DNA from: Desulfonatronospira sp.
GTDB lineage: Bacteria; Desulfobacterota; Desulfovibrionia; Desulfovibrionales; Desulfonatronovibrionaceae
DNA: 14,905 nt
Direction of reading: 5' to 3'
Assembly: GCA_003563255.1 (NCBI GenBank)
Contig: PWSL01000236.1
Location: 1-14,905, forward strand
This document shows, piece after piece, positions 9,150-14,905 of the stretch. The notes beneath the pieces are model-generated. The model was not told where the DNA came from. It saw nothing but the letters and a program-made list of their open reading frames with translations, and made no database searches. The translations under genes and the position numbers were made by a program. Within the stretch, counting starts at the first letter, position 1. Each line of letters begins with the position of its first letter.

Positions 9150-9922
9150 TGTCCGTGGTGGCTTTGTTGACCGATTTTGGCCTGGAGGACCCCTATGTGG
9201 GCCAGATGAAAGGCGTGATTTATTCCCATTGTCCAGGAGCAGCGGTAATTGACCTCAGTCACGGGGTGCAGGCCTTTAATATCCACCAGGCCGGTTTTGT
9301 GCTCAGATCTTCCCTGGATTATTTCCCGGATGACACAGTTTTTATTGCTGTAGTGGATCCGGGAGTAGGTTCAGAGCGTGGAATAATTCTGGCTGAATCC
9401 CGGAATTCCTGGATTCTGGCCCCGGATAACGGCCTTCTTTCTCAGGCACTTGAGGACGGACTTGTAGGCATCTGTCGTCGTTTTACCGGCAAACCGCCTT
9501 TATCAACCACATTTCACGGCCGGGACATTTTTGCTCCCCTGGGGGCAATCCTTGCCAGGGAACAAAAGGTTCCAGAAGGATTTGAGCATTTTGACCAGGA
9601 AGAAATCATCAAGCATTATCCACCAGTGCCGGCAGTCTGCAGTTCCGGACTCAAGTGTCTTGTCCTGCACCGGGACCGATTCGGCAACCTGGTGTTGAAC
9701 CTGGACATCAACAGCTGGGCCGGCAGACTGCAGGGCATTGAAATGCAGGTGGGTGGTTATGACATGGTCCTGGTATCGTATTATGCCGCAATCCCCGAAG
9801 GTAAACTGGGCATGGTCACTGGAAGCCAGGGAAGGCTGGAAATAGCTGCCAGGGAAGACAGTGCCGCCCGCCTGCTTGGATTCGGCCCCGGGGATGAAGT
9901 CGTATTTTCTTTCAACGCGTAA
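9149..9922 (+). CDS. S-adenosylmethionine hydrolase (DUF62, SAM hydroxide adenosyltransferase)
   Basis: This 257-residue protein belongs to the family that includes fluorinase and chlorinase. Most bacterial and archaeal members use water to split S-adenosylmethionine into adenosine and L-methionine. Visible motifs are LLTDFGLEDPYVGQMKG (6-22), VIDLSHGV (33-40), VVDPGVGSERGII (68-80), APDNGLL (91-97), TFHGRDIFAP (121-130) and DRFGNLVLN (176-184). Asp70, Arg77 and His123 correspond to the Asp-Arg-His triad reported for hydroxide adenosyltransferases, so hydrolysis is more likely than halogenation. It sits between yitT (1-base overlap) and a deacetylase homologue (14-base gap), so the three are probably one transcript. 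The physiological reason for destroying SAM is unclear for this family. Confidence 0.92.
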   Translation: MSVVALLTDFGLEDPYVGQMKGVIYSHCPGAAVIDLSHGVQAFNIHQAGFVLRSSLDYFPDDTVFIAVVDPGVGSERGIILAESRNSWILAPDNGLLSQALEDGLVGICRRFTGKPPLSTTFHGRDIFAPLGAILAREQKVPEGFEHFDQEEIIKHYPPVPAVCSSGLKCLVLHRDRFGNLVLNLDINSWAGRLQGIEMQVGGYDMVLVSYYAAIPEGKLGMVTGSQGRLEIAAREDSAARLLGFGPGDEVVFSFNA

Positions 9923-9936
9923 TCAGGAGAAGAAAC

Positions 9937-10884
9937 ATGACTAAAACCACCATTATGTATGACCAGGTATGCAAGACCCACCTGGCGGGAAGCGGTCATC
10001 CCGAAAGTCCGGCCCGGCTGGATGCCATAGTGTCGGCCCTGCGGCACCTGGACCAGGATTCAAACCTGGAATGGAAGAGTCCGGGACCAGCCCGTGAAGA
10101 AGCCCTGCTAAGCAACCATGATTCCCAGTACTTAGACCTGGTGCGCGACAGCGTTGCTGCCGGCAGGCATTCCCTGGGATACCCGGATACCGGAATCAGC
10201 AATGGTTCCTGGGATGCCGCCCTGACAGCCGCCGGAGCCCTTGTTGAGGCCGTGGACCTGGTCATGGAGAATAAGGCATCCAATGCCTTCTGCCCGGTAA
10301 GGCCCCCGGGTCATCACGCCCGGCCCGGCATGGGCATGGGGTTTTGTCTGTTCAACAACGTGGCCCTGGCTGCCCGTCACGCCATACAAAAATACGGCCT
10401 GGACAGGATCGCCATTATCGACTGGGACGTTCACCATGGAAACGGCACCCAGGAGGCCTTTTACGAAGAGCAGGAAGTTTTTTTCTTCAGCACCCACCAG
10501 GAGGGCTGGTTTCCATTTACGGGTGAAAGCCATGAGACCGGTTCAGGCAGAGGCAAGGGCACCAACATGAATTGTCCTTTTCCCGCAGGTGCCGGCCGGG
10601 ATGAGATCCTGCCGGCGTTTACCGGGCACCTGGTTCCGGCCATGGATGACTATAAACCCCAGTTGGTTCTTGTTTCAGCCGGGTTTGACGCCATGAAGGG
10701 GGATCTTCTGGGCCGGTTCAATCTTACCCCGGAGGATTTCGCCCGGCTGACAGAGATTGTCATGGATATAGCCCACAAGCATGCCGCGGGCCGGCTGGTT
10801 GCCACTCTGGAGGGCGGTTACAGCCTGGACGGCCTGGCCAGGGCCTGCGCAGCCCACGTAAAAACCCTTATGCAAGACGGGTGA
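9937..10884 (+). CDS. Histone deacetylase/AcuC/AphA family zinc amidohydrolase
   Basis: This 315-residue cytoplasmic enzyme has the arginase/deacetylase fold and removes acetyl or similar acyl groups from amines; bacterial members act on proteins, acetylpolyamines or other small amides. Motifs are GHPESPARLDAI (20-31), RPPGHHA with the catalytic pair His126-His127, and IDWDVHHGNG with zinc ligands Asp164 and His166. SAGFDA supplies the third ligand, Asp251, and EGGYS the transition-state Tyr295, so the catalytic set is complete. The start has cagga(g) 8-10 bases upstream. It is the last gene of the yitT - SAM hydrolase - deacetylase cluster, ending 4 bases from the convergent moeA-like gene. 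Substrate unknown; polyamine or protein lysine are guesses from the family. Confidence 0.9.
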   Translation: MTKTTIMYDQVCKTHLAGSGHPESPARLDAIVSALRHLDQDSNLEWKSPGPAREEALLSNHDSQYLDLVRDSVAAGRHSLGYPDTGISNGSWDAALTAAGALVEAVDLVMENKASNAFCPVRPPGHHARPGMGMGFCLFNNVALAARHAIQKYGLDRIAIIDWDVHHGNGTQEAFYEEQEVFFFSTHQEGWFPFTGESHETGSGRGKGTNMNCPFPAGAGRDEILPAFTGHLVPAMDDYKPQLVLVSAGFDAMKGDLLGRFNLTPEDFARLTEIVMDIAHKHAAGRLVATLEGGYSLDGLARACAAHVKTLMQDG

Positions 10885-10888
10885 CAGG

Positions 10889-12829
10889 CTACAGCCCCAT
10901 GCCGGGCTTCATTTCCAGGCCGGTGAGTGTAGTTTCGTAGCCTCCCAGATTTTCTATTTCGGATTTGAAACCACTGGAATTCAACAGCCTGATTACACGC
11001 TCAACCTTTTCATCACCGATGAAGGCCTCCGGGATGAGCAGGTCATAGCGCTCTCTTGCCAGAGGCACAAAATCCAGTCCCAGAGCCCCGGCAGCGGCCT
11101 TGATGCCCAGCCCGCAGTGAGCTGATCCGCTGAGAACGTTTACTGCAACCCCCATATGGGTGTATTCTTCCTTGGAGTAACCTCGCACCTGGTTCGGAGA
11201 AATGCCTGCCTGCTGCAGGTGGTGATCCAGAAGAATCCTGGTTCCGGCCCCTTTCTGGCGGTTGACGAATGTTACGTCTTCCCGGGTAAGATCTTCCAGG
11301 GATTGAATATTCCTGGGGTTGCCGGGCTGGACCATGAGACCCTGGTGCCGGATGGCCAGGTTTATCAGCTTGTACTGAAGGTCCGGGGCATACTTTTCCA
11401 GGAACGGAAAGTTGTAGTCTTTGCTTTGAGGGTCGAAAAGATGCATGCCGGCAATGTGGGTGGTGCCCCGGGCTGCAGCGGTGATGCCCCCCATGCTGCC
11501 CACGTGGGTCGAAGCCAGCCGTACCGGGGGGGTGCCCACGGCCAGCTGGTTGGCCAGCAGATCCAGGGTGTTGTCATGGCTGCCCACGGTTACCAGGACC
11601 TGGTGTACTTCCCGGGGGCTTCGCAGTAGTTCCACGACAACCTCTTTATCCTGCTGCACTCCCTCCAGGTCAGGAGGAATGCAGGCCACGCCCTGGGCCC
11701 GGGTAAGACTGGTCATCATCCCCGCTCCCCTGGGCAGAGGAGTGGCCACATACTGCTCTCCCACCCTCCCCAGGGAGACGCGCAGAAACTCCTGCATGCC
11801 AAGCCTGGAAGGTACTTTTCGGGTCAGCCTGGCTGTCACGGTTACCGGTTGCTGCATGGATTTTCCGGAGATATGGTATACCAGAGGCTTCAATATCTGC
11901 TCATAGCACACCACCGAACTAACCGGGTATCCCGGAGCCCCCACCAGGATCTTGTTGTTGGAGGAGATGCCAAGCAGGGTAGGCTTGCCGGGCATGGCCT
12001 TGAGGCCGTGCACCAGCACCCGGCCCTTTTTCTGGATGATTCTGCGGGTAAAGTCCTTGCTGCCCGCAGAGGAACCGGCACCGATGATCACTATATGGGC
12101 CGGGGAATCCAGGGCTTCCTGCAGGGCCTTTTCCAGTAGTTCCGGCTGATCCTTGACCGGTGGAGTGCGCGAAAAGCTGCACCCCCAGGTCCGGGCCATG
12201 GCTGCCAGCACCTGGGAATTGCTCTCGATGACCTGGCCGGGACTGGGATCCGGCCTGGAAGTATAATCCAGCACCTCATCCCCGGTGGGTATGACGTGAA
12301 TTTTTACCTCTTCATATACGTCCACTTCCCAGATGCCACCGCTTAGAAGTACTCCGATGTCATAAGGCGATATCTCGTGGTTCCTGGGCAGAAGCAGTTC
12401 CGTGGCAACGATGTCCTCGCCTATGCGGCGTATGTTCTGCCAGGGGTAGGCCGGCTGCTCAATGGAAATGGTGTTCTGGTCCTCCTGGTTGATGTTCTCC
12501 ACCATGATGACGCTGTCCATATCATCAGGTAGAGGATCTCCGGTGTTTATATCCACATAGTCCCGGTCTTTCTGCAGCATAACCGGATTGTCATCCCTGG
12601 CGGTGAAGGTGTTTTCAGCCTTGACAGCCACACCATCCATGGCGGCGCTGTGAAAGGTGGGGGAGGAGTACCTGGCCCACACAGGGCTGGAAGTCACTCT
12701 GCCGAGGGCCTGGTGGGAGGGTACCTGCTCCTGCCTCAGAATATCCCTGGAGCTTATTTCCTGCAGCATCTTTTCCAGGGCTTCTTCAATGCTTATAGTC
12801 TTGAGGTAGATATTTCTTTGAGTATCCAT
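10889..12829 (-). CDS. MoeA-like molybdenum insertion protein fused to a PBP-like domain
   Basis: This is a 646-residue two-part cytoplasmic protein. Residues 1-405 are MoeA, which inserts molybdate (or tungstate) into adenylylated molybdopterin: SAAMDGVAV (61-69), NTGDPLPDDMDSVIMVE (95-111), IRRIGEDI (133-140), IPTGDEV (180-186), GAGSSAGSKDF (250-260), PGKPTLLG (280-287) and GAPGYPVS (297-304). Residues 406-646 are a periplasmic-binding-protein-like domain (PF12727 type) without a signal peptide: VTVGSHDNTLDLL (413-425), HVGSMGGI (442-449), FVNRQKGAGTRILLD (521-535) and GYSKEEYTHMGVAV (550-563). The fusion is known in archaea and anaerobic bacteria. The extra domain may bind molybdate, tungstate or another ligand (inference). 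aggac lies 5-9 bases before the start. It is monocistronic. No other cofactor gene is in the window. Confidence 0.9.
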   Translation of the reverse strand: MDTQRNIYLKTISIEEALEKMLQEISSRDILRQEQVPSHQALGRVTSSPVWARYSSPTFHSAAMDGVAVKAENTFTARDDNPVMLQKDRDYVDINTGDPLPDDMDSVIMVENINQEDQNTISIEQPAYPWQNIRRIGEDIVATELLLPRNHEISPYDIGVLLSGGIWEVDVYEEVKIHVIPTGDEVLDYTSRPDPSPGQVIESNSQVLAAMARTWGCSFSRTPPVKDQPELLEKALQEALDSPAHIVIIGAGSSAGSKDFTRRIIQKKGRVLVHGLKAMPGKPTLLGISSNNKILVGAPGYPVSSVVCYEQILKPLVYHISGKSMQQPVTVTARLTRKVPSRLGMQEFLRVSLGRVGEQYVATPLPRGAGMMTSLTRAQGVACIPPDLEGVQQDKEVVVELLRSPREVHQVLVTVGSHDNTLDLLANQLAVGTPPVRLASTHVGSMGGITAAARGTTHIAGMHLFDPQSKDYNFPFLEKYAPDLQYKLINLAIRHQGLMVQPGNPRNIQSLEDLTREDVTFVNRQKGAGTRILLDHHLQQAGISPNQVRGYSKEEYTHMGVAVNVLSGSAHCGLGIKAAAGALGLDFVPLARERYDLLIPEAFIGDEKVERVIRLLNSSGFKSEIENLGGYETTLTGLEMKPGMGL

Positions 12830-12900
12830 TTTGTAGTCCTTTTTTTCAGTGGTGTTTCAGGTTATATGCCAGGGTGCAACTCCAGCTGGGAATGACATGC

Positions 12901-12925
12901 TGCGACTGCACGAAGTCTATTTATA
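12901..12925 (+). repeat. Hairpin family copy 3, left half only
   Basis: tgcgactgcacgaagtc followed by tatttata matches the left arm and loop of the copy at 14561-14596, but the right arm is lost. It lies about 70 bases upstream of the moeA-like start. Confidence 0.45.
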
Positions 12926-12985
12926 ATGAACTTCACCGATTCAGGTGGAAGCATAAGTTTTTTTTGGTTGAAGGTCCAGGGTCAG

Positions 12986-13119
12986 GGCCAGGGGACTGTC
13001 CCCGCTATGTAATGATTGTGCAGCTTCTCATAATTTCGCGTTTGAAAATTTTGTATTTTTGCAGAAATAATGTCGCGGGGACTGTCCCCTGGCCGGTATC
13101 TGCCTCCCTGAATGGTTAC
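12986..13119 (+). repeat. Inverted-repeat element A with GGGGACTGTCCCC ends
   Basis: The ends are ggccaggggactgtcccc (12986-13003) and ggggactgtcccctggcc (13077-13094), which pair over 18 bases with one central mismatch. Each end also contains a self-complementary 13-mer ggggac-t-gtcccc. The 134 bases, including the tail ccctgaatggttac (13106-13119), recur at 13263-13398 with clearly more than four in five bases identical by eye. The left flanks differ, which marks the left boundary. It has no coding content. It looks like a small non-autonomous (REP/MITE-like) element. Confidence 0.8.
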
Positions 13120-13220
13120 CCAGGGACTATACAGCAGAAAAAAGGCACATTTCTTGAATATATTGAGAGTAAAATGTATCTGTGACTTGTTACTGCGTTC
13201 CTGGCTGAAAAGTGAATAAA

Positions 13221-13236
13221 TGTAACCATTGAGGGG
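13221..13236 (-). repeat. Inverted copy of the element tail
   Basis: gtaaccattgaggggg is the near reverse complement of the cccctgaatggttac tail that ends elements A (13106-13119) and B (13384-13398). It faces element A across about 100 bases. Confidence 0.5.
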
Positions 13237-13262
13237 GTCCTCGGTGTTGATTACCGGCACAA

Positions 13263-13398
13263 GGCCAGGGGACTGTCCCCCGCTAAGTAATGATTATGCA
13301 GCTTCACAAAATTTCGCGTCTGTACTTTGTGTATTTGTGCAGGAAAAGTGTCACGGGGACTGTCCCCTGGCCGGTTTCGGCATCCCCTGAATGGTTAC
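13263..13398 (+). repeat. Inverted-repeat element B with GGGGACTGTCCCC ends
   Basis: This is a second copy of the element at 12986-13119, in direct orientation with its left end 277 bases downstream. The ends are ggccaggggactgtcccc (13263-13280) and ggggactgtcccctggcc (13355-13372). The core (gtaatgatt, gcagcttc, atttcgcgt, cagg) and the tail (13384-13398) are conserved. Confidence 0.8.
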
Positions 13399-13430
13399 GA
13401 ATAAATGATGCTCAACTGGGTCCCGGAGTG

Positions 13431-13464
13431 CCTGTCCCCTGCTTTCCTGAAAAGCGCTATACAG
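13431..13464 (+). repeat. 34-base repeat shared with 8025-8058
   Basis: It matches the reverse complement of 8025-8058 at 30 of 34 positions. It starts with the cctgtcccc half-palindrome and ends in aaaagcgctatacag, a variant of the aaaagcgctgaacag motif. Its right end supplies the candidate -35 region of fliJ. Confidence 0.65.
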
Positions 13465-13475
13465 ATACGTATAAT
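13447..13475 (+). promoter_or_regulatory. Candidate sigma-70-type promoter for fliJ-motE
   Basis: ctgaaa (13447-13452, 4/6) and a perfect tataat (13470-13475) are separated by 17 bases. Transcription would begin near 13482, about 29 bases before the fliJ start. The -35 box lies inside the 34-base repeat, so a repeat insertion may have supplied part of the promoter. Confidence 0.5.
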
Positions 13476-13510
13476 AAAACCAGAATAACCCCGCATCAAG
13501 GTTGTCATTT

Positions 13511-13990
13511 ATGAGAAGGAACTTTATATTTTCGATGCAGAAAGTGCTGGATCTCAGGGAACAGCAGGAAGAAAAAGCCCGGGAAGCTCTGGCTCAGGTC
13601 AGAAAAATGTACCAGGAGCAGAACCAGGTTGTACAGGAGATACTGGAAGAAAGGGTGCGGGCCAGGCAGAGCCTTGGAGCCAGGAAAGATATGACCCAGG
13701 CGGATATCTGGCTGTATACCCGTTACCGGGACCGTCTGAATATTGACCTGGTAAGGGCTGAACAGAAGCTGAGCGAGTTATCCAGCGATATCAGCAGGAA
13801 ACGCCAGGAACTAATAGACATAAGCAAAAAGAAAAAGATCCTGGAGAAATTAAAACACAACAGAAAGGCAAAGTTTGATCATGAGCAGCAACAAAAAGAA
13901 CAAAAAGAATTTGATGAAATGGCCGTTCTGCGTTACCAGCCTGAGGCCCTCCAGGCTTTTGCAGATGGTCATGGTATTGGCAGTGATTAA
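13511..13990 (+). CDS. fliJ: FliJ, flagellar export apparatus stalk protein
   Basis: This is a 159-residue, highly charged, almost wholly alpha-helical protein. FliJ forms a two-helix coiled coil that sits in the FliI ATPase ring and links it to the FlhA export gate, like the gamma subunit of F1. The N-terminus FIFSMQKVLDLREQQEEKAREAL (5-27) fits the family pattern of alternating aromatic residues followed by VLxxR and a Glu/Lys-rich coil. A long coil runs to about residue 140. E. coli FliJ has 147 residues. The ATG at 13511 is preferred over an in-frame TTG at 13502 because aagg lies 9 bases upstream. The 3' end overlaps the next gene by about 110 bases in another frame. The assignment rests on pattern and neighbour, as FliJ sequences diverge strongly. 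Confidence 0.8.
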   Translation: MRRNFIFSMQKVLDLREQQEEKAREALAQVRKMYQEQNQVVQEILEERVRARQSLGARKDMTQADIWLYTRYRDRLNIDLVRAEQKLSELSSDISRKRQELIDISKKKKILEKLKHNRKAKFDHEQQQKEQKEFDEMAVLRYQPEALQAFADGHGIGSD

Positions 13991-14522
13991 GCTTGGGCTC
14001 ATCTTCGCTCTACCCGGACAGAAAAATCAGGAAGAAATGCAGCCGGTTGAGCAAAAGAATCCGATGCTGGAAACCAGGCTGGCTCTGGCTGCTCCCGGGG
14101 ACAACAACGAGGTGGATGTCGCGGAGGTAGAAGAAAAAGACATTCCCAGGGAGGTGCAGAGGCTCAGGGAACGTGAGGCGGAGCTTGATCGCAGGGAGCG
14201 AAACCTGCGCGATCTGGAAAAGGAGCTTGATGAAAAGCTGGAAGAATTAAGGGCATTGCAGGCTGAAGTGGATGAAATGCTTAAGCAGGCAGATGTGGTC
14301 CGGGACGAGAAGATTGCGCACCTGGTGAATGTATATTCCAACATGGAACCGCCCCAGGCTGCAGCAGTGCTGGAAACATTGAATGAGGATATTGCTGTCA
14401 AAGTTTTGGCCGGGATGCGGGGCAGAGAGGCAGGAGACATTCTAACCAATGTAAATCCCCAGAAGGCGGCCAGGCTTTCAGAAATGCTGACGGATCTGCA
14501 GCTGCCCTTTATTGAACGATAA
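13881..14522 (+). CDS. MotE-like protein: N-terminal anchor, coiled coil, MgtE-N-like domain
   Basis: This is a 213-residue protein in three parts: a basic N-terminus with one membrane segment (about 26-45, MVMVLAVIKLGLIFAL), a long charged coiled coil (about 87-146), and an MgtE N-terminal-like domain (about 148-203) with VYSNMEPPQAAAVLETLNED and AGDILTNVNPQKAARLSEML. This layout is that of MotE, described in Helicobacter pylori as a periplasmic helper of the flagellar stator protein MotC. A location next to fliJ fits. The start is uncertain: ATG 13881 (aaagg 12 bases upstream) leaves a charged cytoplasmic tail before the anchor, ATG 13914 is the main alternative, and both overlap fliJ out of frame. 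MgtE channel function is excluded, since no transport domain is present. Confidence 0.8.
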   Translation: MSSNKKNKKNLMKWPFCVTSLRPSRLLQMVMVLAVIKLGLIFALPGQKNQEEMQPVEQKNPMLETRLALAAPGDNNEVDVAEVEEKDIPREVQRLREREAELDRRERNLRDLEKELDEKLEELRALQAEVDEMLKQADVVRDEKIAHLVNVYSNMEPPQAAAVLETLNEDIAVKVLAGMRGREAGDILTNVNPQKAARLSEMLTDLQLPFIER

Positions 14523-14527
14523 CAAAA

Positions 14528-14542
14528 CTGTTCAGCCTCTTT
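14528..14542 (-). repeat. Inverted copy of the gctgaacag repeat motif
   Basis: ctgttcagcctcttt is the reverse complement of aaagaggctgaacag, related to 7105-7119 and 8025-8039. It begins 6 bases after the stop of the motE-like gene. Confidence 0.45.
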
Positions 14543-14560
14543 CAGGATGCGTCTGTATGA

Positions 14561-14596
14561 TGCGACTGCAAAAAGTCATATTTATAGTCGCAGTAG
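14561..14596 (+). repeat. Palindromic intergenic repeat, hairpin family copy 4
   Basis: The arms are tgcgact (14561-14567) and agtcgca (14586-14592) around an AT-rich loop, followed by gtag. It is identical to copy 1 (48-83) at 31 of 36 positions with no length change. Differences are confined to the loop and inner stem, as expected for a conserved structured element. Confidence 0.7.
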
Positions 14597-14639
14597 CACT
14601 ACAGCGAAACTAATTTATTGACCTCCGGGGACTGGCTCT
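14597..14639 (-). repeat. Mosaic repeat, inverted copy
   Basis: Read on the minus strand, the tccccggaggtca block (14619-14639) is followed by agtttcgctgtagtg (14597-14611). These are the same two modules in the same order as at 186-228 and 8121-8191. It directly abuts hairpin copy 4. Confidence 0.6.
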
Positions 14640-14687
14640 TTTGCCGCCGAATTTTTGCAGCATTTGCAAATTAGCAACCGGCAAAAG
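14638..14687. repeat. Inverted repeat cttttgccg / cggcaaaag
   Basis: cttttgccg (14638-14646) and cggcaaaag (14679-14687) pair perfectly over 9 bases, and inside them an AT-rich aattt...gcaaatt stem also pairs. It begins at the end of ggggactggctc (14627-14638), like the large inverted repeat at 8050-8130. Confidence 0.6.
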
Positions 14688-14769
14688 TGCTTATCCCAAT
14701 TTAGTGGCTTAGCACAAATTTCAAACAAAAATGTTGTTTCATTTTTAAAGAAAGCCAAGAGGTTATGCC

Positions 14770-14796
14770 CACGGAACACACGGAAGAGCACGGAAG
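14770..14796 (+). repeat. Three 9-base cacggaa tandem units
   Basis: The units cacggaaca, cacggaaga and gcacggaag follow one another with a 9-base period. Such acacggaag tracts are common in non-coding DNA of many bacteria. No function is inferred. Confidence 0.5.
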
Positions 14797-14807
14797 TTTT
14801 ACCTCTC

Positions 14808-14856
14808 GTTCCCAGGCTCCAGCCTGGGAACATTTAGTTCTTGCGGCTCCAGCCGC
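14808..14856. repeat. Two adjacent hairpins sharing a ctccag centre
   Basis: gttcccaggct-cc-agcctgggaac (14808-14831) is a perfect 11-bp palindromic stem, and gcggct-cc-agccgc (14843-14856) a perfect 6-bp stem. Both have the centre ctccag. They are followed by cagggacaggcacc (14876-14889), another member of the ggggac-type repeats. REP-like intergenic elements are the best reading. Confidence 0.65.
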
Positions 14857-14905
14857 TTCTTAAAAAACATGTTTGCAGGGACAGGCACCATTGGTGGACG
14901 CGGAG

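Larger units (their letters stand above)
12830..13510. other. 681-base repeat-rich spacer between moeA-like gene and fliJ
   Basis: I see no credible gene here; open frames run through palindromic repeats and have no family motifs. The spacer must contain promoters for both flanking divergent genes. It contains, in order, a half copy of the tgcgactg hairpin repeat, two near-identical inverted-repeat elements, an inverted copy of their shared tail, a copy of the 34-base repeat, and a good candidate fliJ promoter. Confidence 0.7.
14523..14905. other. 383-base repeat-rich region after the motE-like gene
   Basis: No convincing gene is present. The stretch is a dense succession of inverted repeats, most of them shared with other gaps in the window, and ends at the window edge. 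None has the GC-stem plus T-run form of an intrinsic terminator, although the hairpins may still shape the 3' end of the fliJ-motE transcript. Confidence 0.65.

Noticed and set aside
9149..9922. Fluorinase or chlorinase (halide-using) activity
   Set aside because: The Asp70-Arg77-His123 triad fits the water-using DUF62 branch, and no halometabolite genes are nearby.
12982..13260. Open frames of about 90 residues in the spacer before fliJ
   Set aside because: They are translations of the GGGGACTGTCCCC elements and have no conserved protein features.
12986..13398. CRISPR array
   Set aside because: There are only two long units of about 135 bases with terminal inverted repeats and similar interiors. 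There are no short regular repeats with unique spacers and no cas genes.
14328..14490. Magnesium transporter MgtE
   Set aside because: Only the MgtE N-terminal-like helical domain is present, after a membrane anchor and coiled coil. There is no CBS or channel domain, which is the MotE layout.
14561..14596. Intrinsic terminator for fliJ-motE
   Set aside because: The stem is only 7 bp with an AT-rich interior and no following T-run, and the same sequence occurs in front of other genes, so a repeat is the better explanation.
14655..14837. Small plus-strand and overlapping minus-strand open frames downstream of the motE-like gene
   Set aside because: They run through palindromic and tandem repeats, have no ribosome-binding site, and their residues only reflect the repeats.

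Overview
The window reads like a chromosome segment of a flagellated, anaerobic Desulfobacterota-type bacterium, most likely a Desulfovibrionales member. I infer this from a MoeA fused to a periplasmic-binding-protein-like domain, a HEAT-repeat/response-regulator protein, a MotE-type flagellar protein next to FliJ, and intergenic GGGGACTGTCCCC-type palindromes. There is no rRNA or other phylogenetic marker to confirm it. I found no tRNA, CRISPR array, transposase gene or phage gene.

Layout. 1-249 is an intergenic stretch full of short palindromic repeats. 250-2818 (+) carries a purine nucleoside phosphorylase and a HEAT-repeat protein ending in a receiver domain. 2790-4563 (-) is a two-gene operon of a YchF-related P-loop protein and a TrmJ-type RNA 2'-O-methyltransferase; its 3' end overlaps the HEAT gene convergently. 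4725-6968 (+) is topA, divergent from that operon. 7124-7990 (-) is a DUF2156 acyl/aminoacyl-transferase-like gene, bracketed by inverted copies of a short repeat. 8286-10884 (+) is a tight operon of a YitT membrane protein, a DUF62 S-adenosylmethionine hydrolase and a histone-deacetylase-family amidohydrolase. 10889-12829 (-) is the MoeA/PBP fusion, ending 4 bases from the deacetylase. 12830-13510 is a repeat-rich spacer with two near-identical inverted-repeat elements. 13511-14522 (+) is fliJ overlapping a motE-like gene by about 110 bases. 14523-14905 is again repeat-rich and has no credible gene.

How the parts relate. Most genes are housekeeping: nucleoside salvage, RNA modification, DNA supercoiling, molybdenum cofactor synthesis and flagellar export/motor. 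The clearest linked group without an obvious shared pathway is yitT - SAM hydrolase - deacetylase. The most distinctive signal is non-coding. A family of short modular repeats (a tgcgactg hairpin, an aaaagcgctgaacag motif, a tccccggaggtc / gtttcgctgtagtg pair, and GGGGACTGTCCCC palindromes) recurs in nearly every large intergenic gap, in both orientations and different combinations. It looks like a mosaic of REP/MITE-type elements mobilised by a transposase outside the window (inference).
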